Below, one piece after another: positions 20,901-33,309 of a DNA stretch of 64,000 nucleotides. Position 1 is the stretch's first letter; every line of letters starts with the position of its first letter. The stretch is taken from NCBI RefSeq assembly GCF_026745355.1, contig NC_079210.1, positions 21,842,483 to 21,906,482 on the forward strand. The letters run 5' to 3'. The position numbers and the translations under genes are program-made. The DNA is from Beta vulgaris subsp. vulgaris. Its lineage: Eukaryota > Streptophyta > Magnoliopsida > Caryophyllales > Amaranthaceae. Below the pieces are notes generated by a model. It had not been told where the DNA came from and did not search any database. It saw nothing but the letters and a program-made list of their open reading frames with translations.

Positions 20901-22761
20901 GCATTTCAACAACCAATCATGTGTACAACAATTCCGTAAATGTGTACAGCGATTCATTGTCTTATGCAGAAAGATGAATAAAATATATGTATGCAGGAAA
21001 AGGTCAAACTACACTTACCATGCCCAATTCTGGCAATTTTGTTGTAGCTCAGGTCTAATAAGCGAAGTCTTGTGAGCTCTCTTAAGCCTTCAATGGTCGA
21101 TATCTTGTTTTTGGATAAGTTCAACATATGTAGTCCTCGAGGAAGAGCACCAGCAGTTATTCTCACTGTAACACATGCCATCAATGATCAATAAAGAAGC
21201 ATAGCATGAAATGATTGAAGCTAGAAGAAAATATCAAAGTAAGAAAGCAATGGAGAAATACATTCTACGGAGTAAAATCTACAACTGGTAAAATGACAAT
21301 GAAGATAAAAGTAGATACAGTTTTGCTAAACAAACCTATAGAATTCCCAGATAAATTTAGGACCTTCAAGCTAACAAATGCACTGAGAAGTGGAATTGCA
21401 ACCAAACCATGATTTGCCAGCTGCGCAGAGGTAGCATTGGCATTTAAAGAAGATATGTATCTTTTTGCTGCCTCCATGCCTGGGTTTACTCTCATCTCCA
21501 CCTTTCCCGGACCATCCAAAAGTGCAGAACCTCCCTTCACCTCATTACCAGGATCAGCTACTTCATGGATCTCTTCCACAGGGTTGCAGTGCTGAAGATC
21601 AATAACCCAATCCTCAATCAGTTTGATTTTGAAATCCTTATTAGCAAAGTCATCCCAACGGTCACATTGGAAGTTCCCCTGGCCATGTCTCATGATACCA
21701 ATCTCATCTGGCGTTGGCACTATCCAGTCTTTGCTTGAACAACCGTAATTATAAGAATCATAATTATCCAATACAGCAATTTCCCCATCAAATTTTTCAT
21801 GATGGTCAAAGCTGTCAATCTTATTTGGTCCAGCAGTTTCTACAGCATGTGCTGATGAATTTTCCTTTTGGACAGAGAGCACATTCAGATCCTCAAAAGA
21901 TCTGTTGCGAGGAGTCAATATGGCATGGGCAGAAAAACCAGGAGAAGTTGGAGACATGGACCCGAAATTGGGCAATGAGTAGGATTTAGAAATGCAGGAT
22001 TGAGTAGGTGTATTACAACCAGAACCATCAGGACCCTCGGTATACAATGAAAGATGAAAATCCGCATGGCCTTCCTTCTTCAAATAATGTGAGTTATCAG
22101 CAACAGAGACCAACTCATGGTTCACAGGTTCAGAACTTAAATGGGGACACACAGAATGCTGAGCTTTTCGATCCTGATCAGGCAAGGAGGTTCCTGGACT
22201 CTTGGCGTCATTTGTAGGTAACACTTCAAAAGTCTCAACACAATCATTTGAACCATCATAAGAGAATTCCTGATCAAGGCAGTCGTCATCATTACTGCCA
22301 CCGGAAGTTCTTACCTTCTGATCCAATTCACAACCAACTGAGAGACTTCTTCTGAAATTTCCTATATCAAAGTGCGCAGAGTCTGCATTGCTCTCACCAT
22401 CATATTCACATTTAATTTCTCCAGATTTCCAACTACGTGAGGCCAAAGTATGATGCTCAGTCCCATTTCCCAAGTTATTAGCTTCATTTTTCACCATATC
22501 GAGTTCATGCATAGCTAAGGGAATGACGGAATTCACTGATGCATGATTCTGAGAGCCAGGTTGCAGCATCTTGACCATTGTCTCAAACGACAGGTGGGCT
22601 GATTTCTGTGAAACACCAAAATATATATGGACAGTTACAAGAACGCCATATAGGTTTTTTAATGACTTTAACTTCAATACTAAGAGGTCCTAGATGAAAT
22701 CTATACTAACCTTTTGCTTGTGACTGTGAACTTGACCATAGAAGCATGAGAAACGACCCAT
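17955..22761 (-). CDS. LRR protein, plant 'outer arm dynein light chain 1-like' family (four coding exons)
   Basis: Host gene. Coding exons on the minus strand: 22761-22711, 22605-21336, 21165-21019 and 18556-17955. Every junction is GT-AG with matching phase (ATAG|GTTTGT to ACAG|TGAGA; CATG|GTAAGT to GAAG|GTCTTG), and together they give 690 codons including the stop. The product starts MGRFSCFYGQVHSHKQK. About 400 residues of acidic, Ser/Asn-rich, probably disordered sequence follow (including SKSYSLPNFGSMSPTSPG). SDS22-like leucine-rich repeats span roughly residues 420-575 (LKVLNLSGNSI, LHMLNLSKNKI, LRLLDLSYNKIARIG, LKELYLAGNKI, LTVLDLRFNKI), and the tail is basic and Ser/His-rich. Domain order and N-terminus fit Arabidopsis At1g78230/At4g03260. 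Its cellular role is not established; the dynein name reflects LRR similarity only. It looks intact. Confidence 0.9.
18795..19008 (-). mobile_element. tRNA-derived SINE in LRR intron 3
   Basis: On the minus strand from 19008 the sequence has an A-box (TGGCTCAAGCGG) and a B-box (AGTTCGAGCC), the internal RNA polymerase III promoter of tRNAs. AACAAGAG at the start can pair with CTCTTGTT about 75 bases on (18921-18930), giving a cloverleaf-like head. A non-tRNA body follows to about 18795. It is antisense-neutral to the gene, lying on the same strand as the LRR transcript. The 3' end and target duplication could not be fixed. Confidence 0.75.
19009..19814. other. intron sequence, no further feature recognised
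   Basis: Pyrimidine- and purine-rich intron sequence between the SINE and the TIR element, with a run of about 12 C at 19627-19638 followed by GCGCG. No gene or element ends were recognised. Confidence 0.4.
19815..20783. mobile_element. non-autonomous TIR element (Mutator-like) in LRR intron 3
   Basis: Both ends carry about 105 bp of inverted sequence with TTTTTACCACCTTA, TTTTACACTTTACCACCTTTTG and TTTTACCACCTTAA on the left, mirrored by TTAAGGTGGTAAAA, AAAGGTGGTAAAGTG and GGTGGTAAAAATAAAAAAAT-like text on the right. A near-direct repeat AATAAAAAG / AATAAAAG flanks it, consistent with a 9-bp Mutator-type duplication that has decayed. No transposase is present; the interior has short unrelated text. 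Confidence 0.7.
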
Positions 22762-23580
22762 TAGAGAACACTAATGAGCTAGCAGCACAAAGAATATCTA
22801 TACTGAACAAGCTATCAAATTTTCACAGAGAACTATGGATAATTAACAATTTACATAGTCGAATTCAACTTTACTCCAAGAGCCCACTAGTACAATTCAT
22901 GGACATAGCAAATGGGTAACCTTAGCCATAATCAACAGATAAACCCTCAGAAATACGGCATAATCTCCAAACATGAGATGATCTTGACCTTCGCAGAACA
23001 CTCAGTAATATCACCCGGTCACTAGTACCCCACACCCGCTCGGAGGTGCGAGAAAACTTTGACTGGGTTGCCGCTGCCAGAGTGATTGAAAATCTTGGCC
23101 AAGCTAGAAAGCTGAATCCTACGCAGGTACAATAGAGACAAACCTGGCAGATTGTAGATGAGAAAAAGCCTAAGTAAGAAGATCGAAGCAAACACTTAAC
23201 TTCTATGCATTAATATATCAGCCTACGTTTGAACAATAATAGAAGATTCAATGAATGATGCCACTAGTTATTTCAGCCTTTCATTTTCAAAGTGGCATCT
23301 GCACTGCCCTTCTATGAAGACAGCATCTACTACAAAATGAGTCAATGACATAATAGAAAAACCAAAATTAATCTCTAAGCAGATGAATGATTCTACCAAT
23401 TGCACTGCCCATATGCAAGTACCACCAATAATTCAATTTATTTCTTCAGATTCATGTCATCTCAGAAAAAAACACAGCAGAAAAGAACAAATAATGCAAA
23501 TACATGCACATATATAATCTAAAAGCAAATATGTTTCAATCCCTGATGTGTATTTATTGTCCTTTAACTTGTCAAACATG
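22762..23580. promoter_or_regulatory. upstream region and probable 5' untranslated exon of the LRR gene
   Basis: The LRR start codon is only 45 bp from a possible acceptor (CATTAG at about 22769-22774 on the minus strand). Further upstream a GC-richer block at 22925-23200 ends in AAG|GTTACC, which could be a 5' leader exon joined to exon 1. No TATA box was identified with confidence. An 89-codon frame in the block is not supported as a gene. Confidence 0.35.
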
Positions 23581-23999
23581 TGCTAAGCCCTCACATCAGC
23601 ACCCCATTATGTACACATATTCAAGGAGGAAGAATTATAAAGGGACTAAGGGTAATGAAGTCATTAATCAAGCTAGTACAGGTGGCAGCTTGGTATTGAA
23701 GGAGTAGAAGAATATTCTGCAGCTCTAACAGAATTGGATAGTGGAGGAATGCCTAGTTGTCAGTAGGGAGAGAGAAAGTAATATGGAGTCTTGTAATATA
23801 TAGGAGCTTGAGCTCAATAGAGAATCATCTAGAAATTGAGTGACAAAAAGGAAAGGTCGGGAGATCCCTTCTCGAATTGTAAGGATTGTATTGTGAGATT
23901 TGCTGGGTTACTCATTAATGCAATTACTATCCTGCTTGTGTGCCTATTTCTCTTGTATTTCTTTGTTATGTGTTAGCTAGGTTACCTGGGTACCTAGCA
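23581..23999 (+). repeat. 5' LTR of the 23581 element
   Basis: The right edge is fixed by CA two bases before the primer-binding site. The left edge is inferred from TGCTAAG, which mirrors the terminal CCTAGCA, so the start is less certain. The LTR is about 419 bp. Confidence 0.6.
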
Positions 24000-24001
24000 A
24001 T

Positions 24002-24012
24002 TGGTACAGAGC
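24002..24012 (+). other. primer-binding site (tRNA-Met type, one base missing)
   Basis: TGGTACAGAGC just after the LTR; the usual TGGTATCAGAGC lacks its second T here. Confidence 0.75.
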
Positions 24013-24035
24013 AAAAGATTTTGGCAAGTGAAATC

Positions 24036-25200
24036 ATGGTGACAAGCAACACTCAACGTATTGAACAACTGGAGCAGAGTATTACGGAGCTGTGTGCGTC
24101 CATGACGGAGGAGGTGGCTTCAGCTGTGGCAGGGGCACAGCAGTGGGAACGTTACAGAAAACGTTGTCCACTCAAATCGCCACCAACTTCGAGAAGGCCA
24201 CCCACCAACTCGAGGAGGAGATGGAAGATCAGGGGAAGGTTGTGGTGATACAGGTGGAGGAAGAGGGGCGTTGGTCCGGCTCGGAGGAAAGAGGAGGTTA
24301 GGGTTGGCGAGGAAACCGGGGTTGGAATTTTGGAGATGCTTCGGAGGACGAGAAGGAAATAGGGTTTTGTAGTGTTGGAGGGCAAAGAAACTAGACCTAC
24401 CTATCTTCACGGGTCGTGATCCAAACGGGTGGATCCTGCAAGCGATTCTTCACCTTCTACCACCTTAGCCATGAGGAACAGGTGGAGGCAGTGGTGGTCT
24501 CCTTTGATGGTGATGCGTTGCTATGGCACCGGTAGGAAGATCGTCGTCGGCCTATTCTGAGGTGGTCGAAGATGAAGGCGATGCTTCTCCTGCAGTTTCG
24601 CGACACCGCTATGGGGTAGTTGCATGAATAGTGGCTAAGCCACCAACAGACCGAAGGAGTAGAAGAATACAGTCGACGCTTCATTGTTTTCAATGGCCAA
24701 AGCCTAAAGTTAAAGAAGAGATCAAGAATGAGATGCGGTTGATTGGGCCCAAGTCCTTGATCACGCCATAAAGTCGGCTGTCCAGATTGAGGCAAAATTG
24801 AATTTTGGGCCTAAACAGAAGTGGGAGTCTAGAAGCCAATCTACTTATTATGGGCTAATCAACAGTTTACACTTTACACCCCTCAACTTACTCAACTAAA
24901 TCCCACTATTCTTACCCCTACCTAACCCACCTAACCAGTTTCTCCATGCGTCATCCACAAAATACCAACACTCCTCCACCTCTTCTTTCAAACCCATAAC
25001 CCGCATTCCAGTGGCCAAACCTATTGGTGAGATACGAAGGGTGAGTGCGCAGGAGCTCCAGTAAAAATGAGAGCTATGTTTTCGTTGTGATGAGAAGTGG
25101 GCGGTCGGCCATAAATGTTGGAAGACGGAACTTAGCATCTTGGTGGGTCACGAGGATGGGGATGTTGAATATGGTTCGCTGGAGGATTTATCTCACCCAT
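24036..25200 (+). pseudogene. gag of the 23581 element
   Basis: Starts MVTSNTQRIEQLEQSITELC (coiled-coil N-terminus) at 24036. In shifting frames it then shows KLDLPIFTGRDPNGWI near 24388-24435, HEEQVEAVVVSFDGDALLWHR near 24472-24533, and a zinc-knuckle-like CFRCDEKWAVGHKCW at 25076-25120. The last motif is typical of plant chromoviruses. Several frameshifts separate the parts. Confidence 0.75.
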
Positions 25201-25243
25201 TAGCCTAAGCTCAGAACCACCACAATAAGAGATTTCGCTAAAC

Positions 25244-25700
25244 TTGGTTATGCGGCTTTCAAGCCCGAAAACATTGAAGATGGCGGGTACTATTAATGGG
25301 CAAACCGTGATTGTGATGGTGGACTCGGGGGCCACCCACAACTTTATTTATACTAAAACGGTGCAAAGGCTACGTCTACCAATATCCAACTCTAAAACGT
25401 TTGGGGCTTCGTTGGGCACGAGGTTTTTGGAGAGGGTGAGTGTAAGGAGGTGCCCTTGATGATTCAAGAGTTGAAGTCTTGGAAGATTATTTACCTTTAC
25501 CTTTGGGCCACTCGAATCTAATACTTGGTATCCAGCGGCTAGAAAAACTGGCAACATGGTTACAAATTGGAAGACCCAAACACTCCAATTCCAACTTGGG
25601 GAGGTTATTATGACTTTACACGATGGTTTAGCTTTGTGTAGGTGTAGGTTTGGCATATCTTTCAAAGCCATGTTAAGAACATTGAAGCAAGAAGGTGGTG
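25244..25700 (+). pseudogene. aspartic protease region of the 23581 element
   Basis: From 25265: KTLKMAGTINGQTVIVMVDSGATHNF. The DSGATH active-site motif is intact, the one well-preserved catalytic box of this element. A frameshift near 25440 breaks the downstream part (LGHSNLILGIQRL-like and ATWLQIGRPKHSNSNLG-like text). Confidence 0.75.
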
Positions 25701-25849
25701 GATATTAGGTTGAATTAAACCATCTCAAAGGAGCACTGGAAATCCAGGTTCAAGTTCCAAAGTGCCTACAGGTATTTCCTTTACCCTAGGGCCTCCCACC
25801 TAGCCGCCTAGTCGGGGACATGAACACTCTATAACCCTCAAACATGGCA

Positions 25850-27040
25850 CTAATCCAGTTAGTGTAAAGGCATATAGGTACCCGCAAATAGATGAAATCG
25901 AAAAATTAATTCATGACATGTTAGGGGTTGGTATAATTCAAGCATCACATAGTGCATTTTCTAGTCCTATTTTGTTGGAGAAAAAGAAAGATGCCTCTTG
26001 GCGCTTTTGTGTTGATTCCAGGGCATTGAACAATGTTTCCGTTCCAGATAAATACCTCATCCCTGTCATTGATGAACTCTTAGATGAGTTACATGAGTCC
26101 TCCAGATTCTCTAAACTGTACCTAAATCCGGTTACATCAGATACGGATGAAACCATAAAATGTGCATAAAACTTTTCCGCACTCAGGAGGGGCACTATGA
26201 GTTCCTTTCATGTCGTTTGGACTCACAAACGTGCCGGCAATGTTTCAAGCCCTCATGAACAAAGTTTTCCTCCCGTATTTAAGAAAGTTTGTGCTGATGT
26301 TTTTCGATGACATTTTGATCTAGGCGCGATTTGGAACAACATGTGAAACATTTGGATATGGTGCTAGGTTTGCTTGTTGCCAATCAGCTTTTTACAGATA
26401 GAAAAAATGTGAGTTTGGTGGAACTCAAGTGGCTTATTTAGGCCATGTGATCTCTCTTAAGGGCGTAGCAATTGATGAGTCTAAAGTGAAGGCTATGCTG
26501 GATTGGCCTCTTCCTAAGAACTTGTGGGAGCTTTGAGGGTTCCTTCGGCTAGCGGGGTAATATTGGAGATTCATCAAGAGATATGCCAACATAGCACATC
26601 CTCTTACGCAACAACTCAAGAAGGATGCTTTTCTGTGGTCACCAGAGGCTACTGTTGCTTGCTAGAATTTACAAAAAGCTCTCACTATAACGTTACGGAT
26701 GCCAGACTTCACTCTTCCCTTTGTGATCGAAGCCGACACATATGGATTCGGGTTAGGAGTTGTCCTCCTTCAGCAAGACCATTCGATAGCATATTATAGC
26801 AAGACTTTGGGAGTTCGGGCTCAGTCGAAGTCCATCTATGAAAAAGAATTGATGGTTGTGGTTCTATCTATTCAAAAGTGGAGACATTATATCGTGGTTC
26901 GGCGTTTTGTTATTCACTCAGATCAACAAAGTCTTAAGCATTTATTGCAACGGAGGGAACTTGCTCCGGAGTATCAAAAACGGGTGGGCAAATTGTTTAG
27001 ATTTGATTTTGAGATTAAATACAAGTAGGGGCAAGCAATA
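25850..27040 (+). pseudogene. reverse transcriptase and RNase H region of the 23581 element
   Basis: RT: VKAYRYPQIDEIEKLI and GIIQASHSAFSSPILLEKKKD, WRFCVDSRALN and VPDKYLIPVIDELLDEL in one frame to 26169. After a frameshift come [18 protein letters not shown] and LMFFDDILI at 26215-26325, so the FFDD catalytic box is present. RNase H is in frame at 26699-27028: DFTLPFVIEADTYGFGLGVVL, KSIYEKELMVVVLSIQKWRHY and HSDQQSLKHLL. The initial Asp position reads EAD. Confidence 0.8.
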
Positions 27041-27089
27041 GAGTGGCGGACACTCTCTCAAAGAAGCAAGGTGGTACGGTGAATTTGGG

Positions 27090-27490
27090 GCTTTGGTAAC
27101 AACTCACAACCCACACTCGACTGAGTTCCAGCATGCCATTGACAGTGATACTGAGGTACAACACCTAATTCTGCAGTAGCAGCAGGTAATTCCCCATTGA
27201 AAGGGTTGACGGTGGAACATAGGATCCTGAAATACAAGGGGCGTTTGGTCATTCCTAGGCACTCGCCTTGCCCTCTACCCTTATGAGGAAGTACCACTAA
27301 TTGCCTCTGGGTGTTTTGGAGAGGTATGAAGAAAGATATCACCAATTTTGAGCAAAGTTGTCATGTCTGCCAACAAAACACACCAAGGGCTCTTTTATGC
27401 TCCTATTGCTCAGTTTTGGATACAGATGTATCTCTAATTCTCTATCATAGAGGTCTTCATATTAACCTAAACTCTATCGAGTTAAAACCA
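27090..27490 (+). pseudogene. integrase N-terminal zinc-binding remnant
   Basis: YKGRLVIPRHSP near 27228-27265, and VFWRGMKKDITNFEQSCHVCQQNT at 27309-27383, the CxxC half of the HHCC integrase zinc finger. Similarity ends shortly after, with no catalytic core. Confidence 0.7.
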
Positions 27491-28374
27491 TAATCGTGCA
27501 ACTTTGGAAACGCTTATAAATAGTATTTTAACAGCACAGCTCATAAAAAGAAACTTCACAAACTTCTTAGTCTCCAAATAAAAATTAAACATCAATTAAT
27601 TTTGCCTATATTGGTCAAAACTTCATAATCTTCCCCTTCTTCTCATTATATTGATCAAATTTAAATTGGGACCAATATGGCCTATATGAGATGGTAAAAA
27701 CAAAATCGGGATTATTCATAAACAATCAAAATTTGGGATTCAAGGTGACAAATTTTCCAACAACTAACATTTTTTAGCAATGATATAGAAATTAAAATTC
27801 CAGATAAACAAATGAGACCAAATATTTAGCTGTCAAAAATACCATAAAATCCAATTCAAATCAAACGAGAACATAACAATTTAAATATTATATAACAAAT
27901 TAAAATCCCATAGAAGTCGCGACATAAATTAATCCTCCAAACATAATCATATAACCCAATCTAATTACAAGAAGAAGAAAAACAATTTATTAAATATAAA
28001 ATAATATACAATCGCGAATCACTTGAACAAATGAAAGGAGAAATAAGAGCAAAGATGATACCTGTGTTTAGCCAGATTGTAATCTCACGCGTCCAAGATA
28101 GAGAGAGAGAGAGAGAGGAGCGCGGAAGAAGGAAGCTGAGGCGGAGAAAAGAGACGTTCTCTACTTTGCGGAGAAACAAAGAAAGTTGATTATTCCAAAT
28201 TTCCCTTATTTTTTCTGCCACTCTTTTTTCTTTCCCTTTTTTCCCCCACTATCTCTAATTTCCGACCATCCAACTCAGATTATCATATGGTGGCAGGTGG
28301 GAAATAGAGCTAGTAAACGGATCATGTCAAATTCTTGTCAAGCCAATCGATAAATGGGTTAACTTGATCAGTTT
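27491..28374. other. non-coding stretch, no gene recognised
   Basis: AT-rich DNA with a short GA-rich tract near 28098-28115 that resembles a plant 5' leader on the minus strand. An 86-codon minus-strand frame over it (27961-28221) has no recognisable domain. The last 80 bases (28290-28387) continue, across the LINE insertion, with 35177-35240. Confidence 0.35.
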
Positions 28375-28418
28375 ATTAAACGAGCTATTTATTTTTTTTT
28401 TTTGGTACATAATGAAAG

Positions 28419-31400
28419 TTAGGACACCCTTCTCTCAAGGGAGACTCCTAACGAATCTAGAAGAACTAATTTGTTTAACAAATGATCCGTAAAGATATTC
28501 ACGTCGACCGAGGCAGCAGAACTAGTGTGACCTTTTTTTGATAGAAGATCTGCTACCCTATTAGCTTCTCGAAAAATATGCTTGATGGTGTAGAATCTAA
28601 AATGACGAAGCGATTGTCGAATGTCATCAATTAGGGTTTGGATAGTCCAGGGGCAATTATAATGCCCTTGCAGCACTCTTATAACTACTTGATTATCTCC
28701 TTCAATATATAGATCTTGAATATGCTGTTGGATGGCAAGTATCAGTCCATTTCTTAAGCCCCAGGCTTCAGCAATGAGCGCTAAGGTTTGGCCAAATCGA
28801 TAAACTTGAGCGGCCACAAGAAGACCCTCAGAGTTGCGAATGGCAACACCGGCAGCGGCTGATGAGTCAATAACTGAACCATCAAAGTTGAGCTTGAAGC
28901 AACTGGAGGGGGGAGGCTGCCAGCTAATTACGATGGGAGTAGGGGACCTGCAACAAGGAATTGAAGAGATAGTAAAAGAAATATCCATCGTAGTTCGAGT
29001 AGTCCATTCCAAATACAAATGCCACGCTCTGTAATAAATACGATTTAAATTAAGCATAATTTCGTCGAAGATAATTGAATTTCGTTCCTTCCAAATACTC
29101 CACAAGTTGAACAAAACACTTGTAAGGCCTTAGGGTAGGGACGAAGACACGTTAGGCATTGTATAAGATCTTGAGGCACTATATAACGGATTTTTGGTCG
29201 TATATAGTTTGAGTTCCAATATTGCTAATTAGAGGACATATGAAAAATAAATGGTCAAGAGTCTCAGTATCAGATTTACAAAGAGGACAAAGAGCGTCAT
29301 TAGTGATTTGACGGTTGGCTAATTGAATTTTAATGGCAAGCCATTTTGTAGACATTGCCATAGAAAAATTTGTAGTTTAGGGGCTATATTAATCTTCCAT
29401 ATCCAGTTAAAAAACCAAGGAATACTGTGAGGAGTAATTCCATGAGCGAGCCAGGTGGCTGTTTTTACAGTAAATTCACCAGAGCTAGTAAGCCCCCAAC
29501 AAGGAACATCTGCGGTGGGATAACTGGGGATAGGAATCCCCAAAATTAGGTGGATGATGTGGGATGGAACTAATTCATTAAGGAGAGAAACATTCCATTG
29601 CCTAGATGGAAGAATGACACTACTAACAGTAAGTTGCAGATTATCAATAGCCGTGTTTTGAAGATTTAGCATTTCAATAAGGCTTTGATTAGACACCAGT
29701 TGTCAATCCAAAAATAAATATTTGTTCCAGATCCAATTTTCCAACGTATTCCTTTCCTTAATAGCTCTCGAGATCGGAGAATGGACTTTCCAAATATGAG
29801 AATCTCGTGACTTAGTTTTGTATTCAAAGAAAGAAGTATTCCGAAGATATTTTTGGCGCATAAGAGTTGGCCAGAGAGAGTGTTGGTCAGAAAGGATTCG
29901 CCATCCCATTTTAGCTAAGTATGCTTCATTTACATGGGCCGTTTTTCGAAAATTCAACCCACCATATTTTTTAGGACGACAAATTTTTGACCATGCAATT
30001 AGGGGTAGTCCGGAAGAGTTCGTTGAGGATGCCAGAAAAACTTTCGGTTGATATTATCTATTGTAGAGCATATTTTCTTGGGAAGCTGAGTTGTTGCCAT
30101 AAGATAAGCTGGGGATGATTCTAGATGACTCTGAATAAGAACTGATTTTCCAGCTTTCGAGATAAAATGATTGTGCCAAGAATTAATTTTGCTGTCAATT
30201 TTTTGAACTAAGTTGTGGAAATCACTAGGCATTGGCTTATAATTGGAGAATATAACGCCCAAATACCTTCCCAAAAATCCCTTTAGGGTCATATTAAAAA
30301 TACAGCAATCGATCTACGTCTAGAATTCGGAACTTGTTTTGAAAACATGATCGTGATTTATGAAAATTCACTAACTGTCCTGAATTAAGGAAAAAAAGTC
30401 TAGAATATTTTTAGTCGATGGGCAGACTCTAAGTTAGCTTTACAAAATAGTAAGCCGTCGTCAGCAAAGAATAGTCCTGGAATTATCTGCGAATGTGGGG
30501 CAAGTTTGATTCCAATTCCTGATTTTGAATTTTTTGCTGCACAATCCAGTTGTCGACAGAGGACATCCATACATAAAATGAAAAGATAAGGTGATAAAGG
30601 GTCACCTTGGCGAAGTCCTCGAGAAGGGTGGAAGACAGAGGTTGTGTCTTGATTGATGATGAGTGAGTAGGAGACAGTTGAGATGCATTGCATGATCCAT
30701 TTGATCCATTGTTGGTGAAAACCATAACTTTTAAGAGCATGGGCTAAAAAATCCCATTCGATACGATCATAGGCTTTTTCCATATCTAATTTCAGTGCAA
30801 ACCATCCCGTTTTACTTTTTGATTTATTAAAGATATTCAGGATTTCTTGAACAATAAGTACATTATCATGTATAAGTCTTCCAGGAGTAAATGCATTTTG
30901 AAATGGGCTGATAATTTTAACAAGAATTGGCCGAAGACGTTCTACCAAAATTTTTGATATAATTTTGTATAATGTGGTGCATAAGCTGATAGGTCTGAAT
31001 TGATTCGGCTTTTCAGGAGTAGCTGTTTTCGGTATCAAAGTGATTAATGTATGATTAACACTACGCAATAGATGACCATGATTGAAGAAATCATGTATGG
31101 CTTTGCAGATGTCAGGACCTACAATATCCCAATATTGTTGGAAGAATTTAGACCCATAACCATCTGATCCTGGGGATTTTGTGGGATCAATGCTAAAGAT
31201 TGCGTCTCTAATTTCTTTGTCCGAAACAGAAGCTACTAAATGTGAATTATCTGTATCGGAGACAATAGGTGAGATGCAAGGTGTGGAGACATGCCGATGA
31301 CACTGGTGGGCAGAATGAAAGCGTTCTTGAAATTCTGATAAAAAAGCATAGTGTATTTCATTCGGGGAATCGACCCATTGATTCAAATGATTTTTAATAC

Positions 31401-32542
31401 ACAAAATGCGTTGACGTTTGAATTTAGCAGTAATTTTGGAATGAAAAAATGCAGAGTTACGATCTCCTTTTGTCAACCATTGTTTTCGAGAATATTTTCC
31501 CCAAAACTTTTGGGTGAAAGTTAATAGTCGTTCTCGTTGGCGAACTAGTCGTCCTAAGTGCTGCTCAATATGAGGATTGCTAGGAAACTGGAGTAATTGT
31601 TGTTGGACATTTTCTAATCTAGTATGATTTTGTTCCAGTTTTTGTTGGACATGTCCAAATTTTTTCCTTGCCCATATTTCAGTTCTTGTTTAATAAACTG
31701 AAGTTTTCGGGTTATATTATAAAAATGCGAACGTGAATGTTGTCGGTGCCAATATTTGCTAACAATTTTTCTTGTAGTAGGGTCATTAGTCCATGCATTT
31801 TGGAACCGAAATCTGGCTGGCTTATATTGTCTTACTTGAGTTGTAGTTAATATTATAGGTGCATGATCAGAGCAAGTATAAGCATCATATTGAAGAAATG
31901 AGTTTCGATACTTTGAAGCCCATTGGGAGAGACTAAACAACGGTCAAGTTTTTCATATATATACTGGTCGTTATGTTTTTTTCTCCAAGAGAATACATTC
32001 GAATGGCTGCAAACATCTTGGGCCTGACAAGAGAAAAGGAAGTCCGAAAGAATTTGACAACGTAAGGGGTGGCATAATTCCCCCTTTTTTGTCACTGATG
32101 TGCAAGAGTTCATTAAAATCTCCAATAAGGCACCATGGAAGGTGAAGACTGGAGAAAAATTCAGTTACATTGTTCCAAAATGGAGCTTTATCAATGTTTT
32201 GGGCAGGAGCATAAATACCAGTAAGCCAAAAAGTAAAAGATGAGCATTTTTCTTGAACTATAAAGTGAGCCAAACGAGGCGATGATGTTTCGGTGTAATA
32301 GAATAGCGTCATTTTTTCCATAGTACCCATATTCCACCACTATGTCCAATCGGATCTATAATGAGTATATCATCAAAACCCAGGGTAGAAAGAATCTTCT
32401 GCCGATTTACTTTTGAGCTCATGGTTTCAAGTATAATTACAATATCAGGTTTGTATTTTCGAGTGAGAAAAAGAATCTCACTAAATGCATTCTGTTTTTT
32501 AGCACCTTGAATATTCCAACTAATAATTTTCATGGAAGACAT
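28419..32542 (-). pseudogene. LINE ORF2: endonuclease, reverse transcriptase, zf-RVT, RNase H
   Basis: Reading on the minus strand from 32542: MKIISWNIQGAKK (start of the AP-like endonuclease), GIYAPAQN and WCLIGDFNELL near 32130-32220. Then the RT with NQFRPISLCTTLYKIISKILVERLRP, GWFALKLDMEKAYDRIEW, RGLRQGDPLSPYLFILCMDVL and FFADDGLLF (30460). Next the zf-RVT segment (LANRQITNDALCPLCKSDTETLDHLFFICP near 29230) and RNase H (KLNFDGSV, EAWGLRNGL, YIEGDNQVVIRVL), ending at 28419. The FADD active site is intact. At least six frameshifts or stops break the frame. It would nick target DNA and copy its own RNA by target-primed reverse transcription. Confidence 0.9.
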
Positions 32543-33309
32543 ATATTTACCATACTATTCGATTGTCGACAAACGTCGTATGCCTGCAGTAGGCATCACA
32601 GAGTTTTGAGCTAGGTCAAAAACCAATCGCGTAGAGTTATTGCAAGGATAATAGAGAGTTCCAATCCAAAACCATAATAGAGTTACAATAAAATTATGTT
32701 TCACTTTGAATACATATATCAGTCGTATAGTGTGATAATGTATGAGCTTTCCAAGGTCTTTGCATTGCCTCCCACAGTAGTTTTCATAATGATTGAGCAT
32801 ATAACGTTTCAAAGACAACAAGTGTCTAGACAGGCATCGAATGATGCTGGGCAAGGCTATCCGCTAGTCCCAAAAGTCGGGCACAATAGTGGTAAATTGA
32901 CATTTACTCACAGAGTTGCGGCAATTAACACAATCACAATTATGCTTATACAATCGCAAAGAGAGAACAATCTTTCTACATTGTCGTGGCTTTGGCATGA
33001 GATAAATCATACATATTAGTAATTGCAAGCCAATTATGTCAGTTATCCAATCACTGGTTAGATACTCATAGAGCGATAATCTAATAGCATAGACCATTTC
33101 AGTATGTGTTATATTGCTTAACAATGACAATATATTTATCCAAGAGCACACCCATATTGAGGTGTCGTGGCAAGTGGTGATATGGCACATAGAAAAATAT
33201 AACAATGTCACGTACCATGTAATTATAGCCTTCATTAATTTTCCCGACTGGGAGGCGTACATATAAACGATGGTGTTGCATCTAATGTGCATATAAACAG
33301 TAGTATCAT

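Larger units (their letters stand above)
18557..21018 (-). other. intron 3 of the LRR gene (2.46 kb), loaded with transposons
   Basis: Bounded by CATG|GTAAGT at the 5' side and GAAG|GTCTTG at the 3' side. It contains the SINE at 18795-19008, a C homopolymer near 19627-19638 and the TIR element at 19815-20783. The other introns are short (22606-22710 and 21166-21335). Confidence 0.85.
23581..27490 (+). mobile_element. chromovirus-like Ty3/gypsy element lacking its 3' end
   Basis: A 5' LTR (23581-23999), primer-binding site, gag, protease, RT, RNase H and the start of integrase follow in the usual Ty3/gypsy order. Coding similarity stops near 27490 inside integrase, and no second LTR is found. 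Frameshifts and stops occur in every domain, so it is an old truncated copy. No part of the neighbouring LRR gene is disrupted. Confidence 0.85.
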
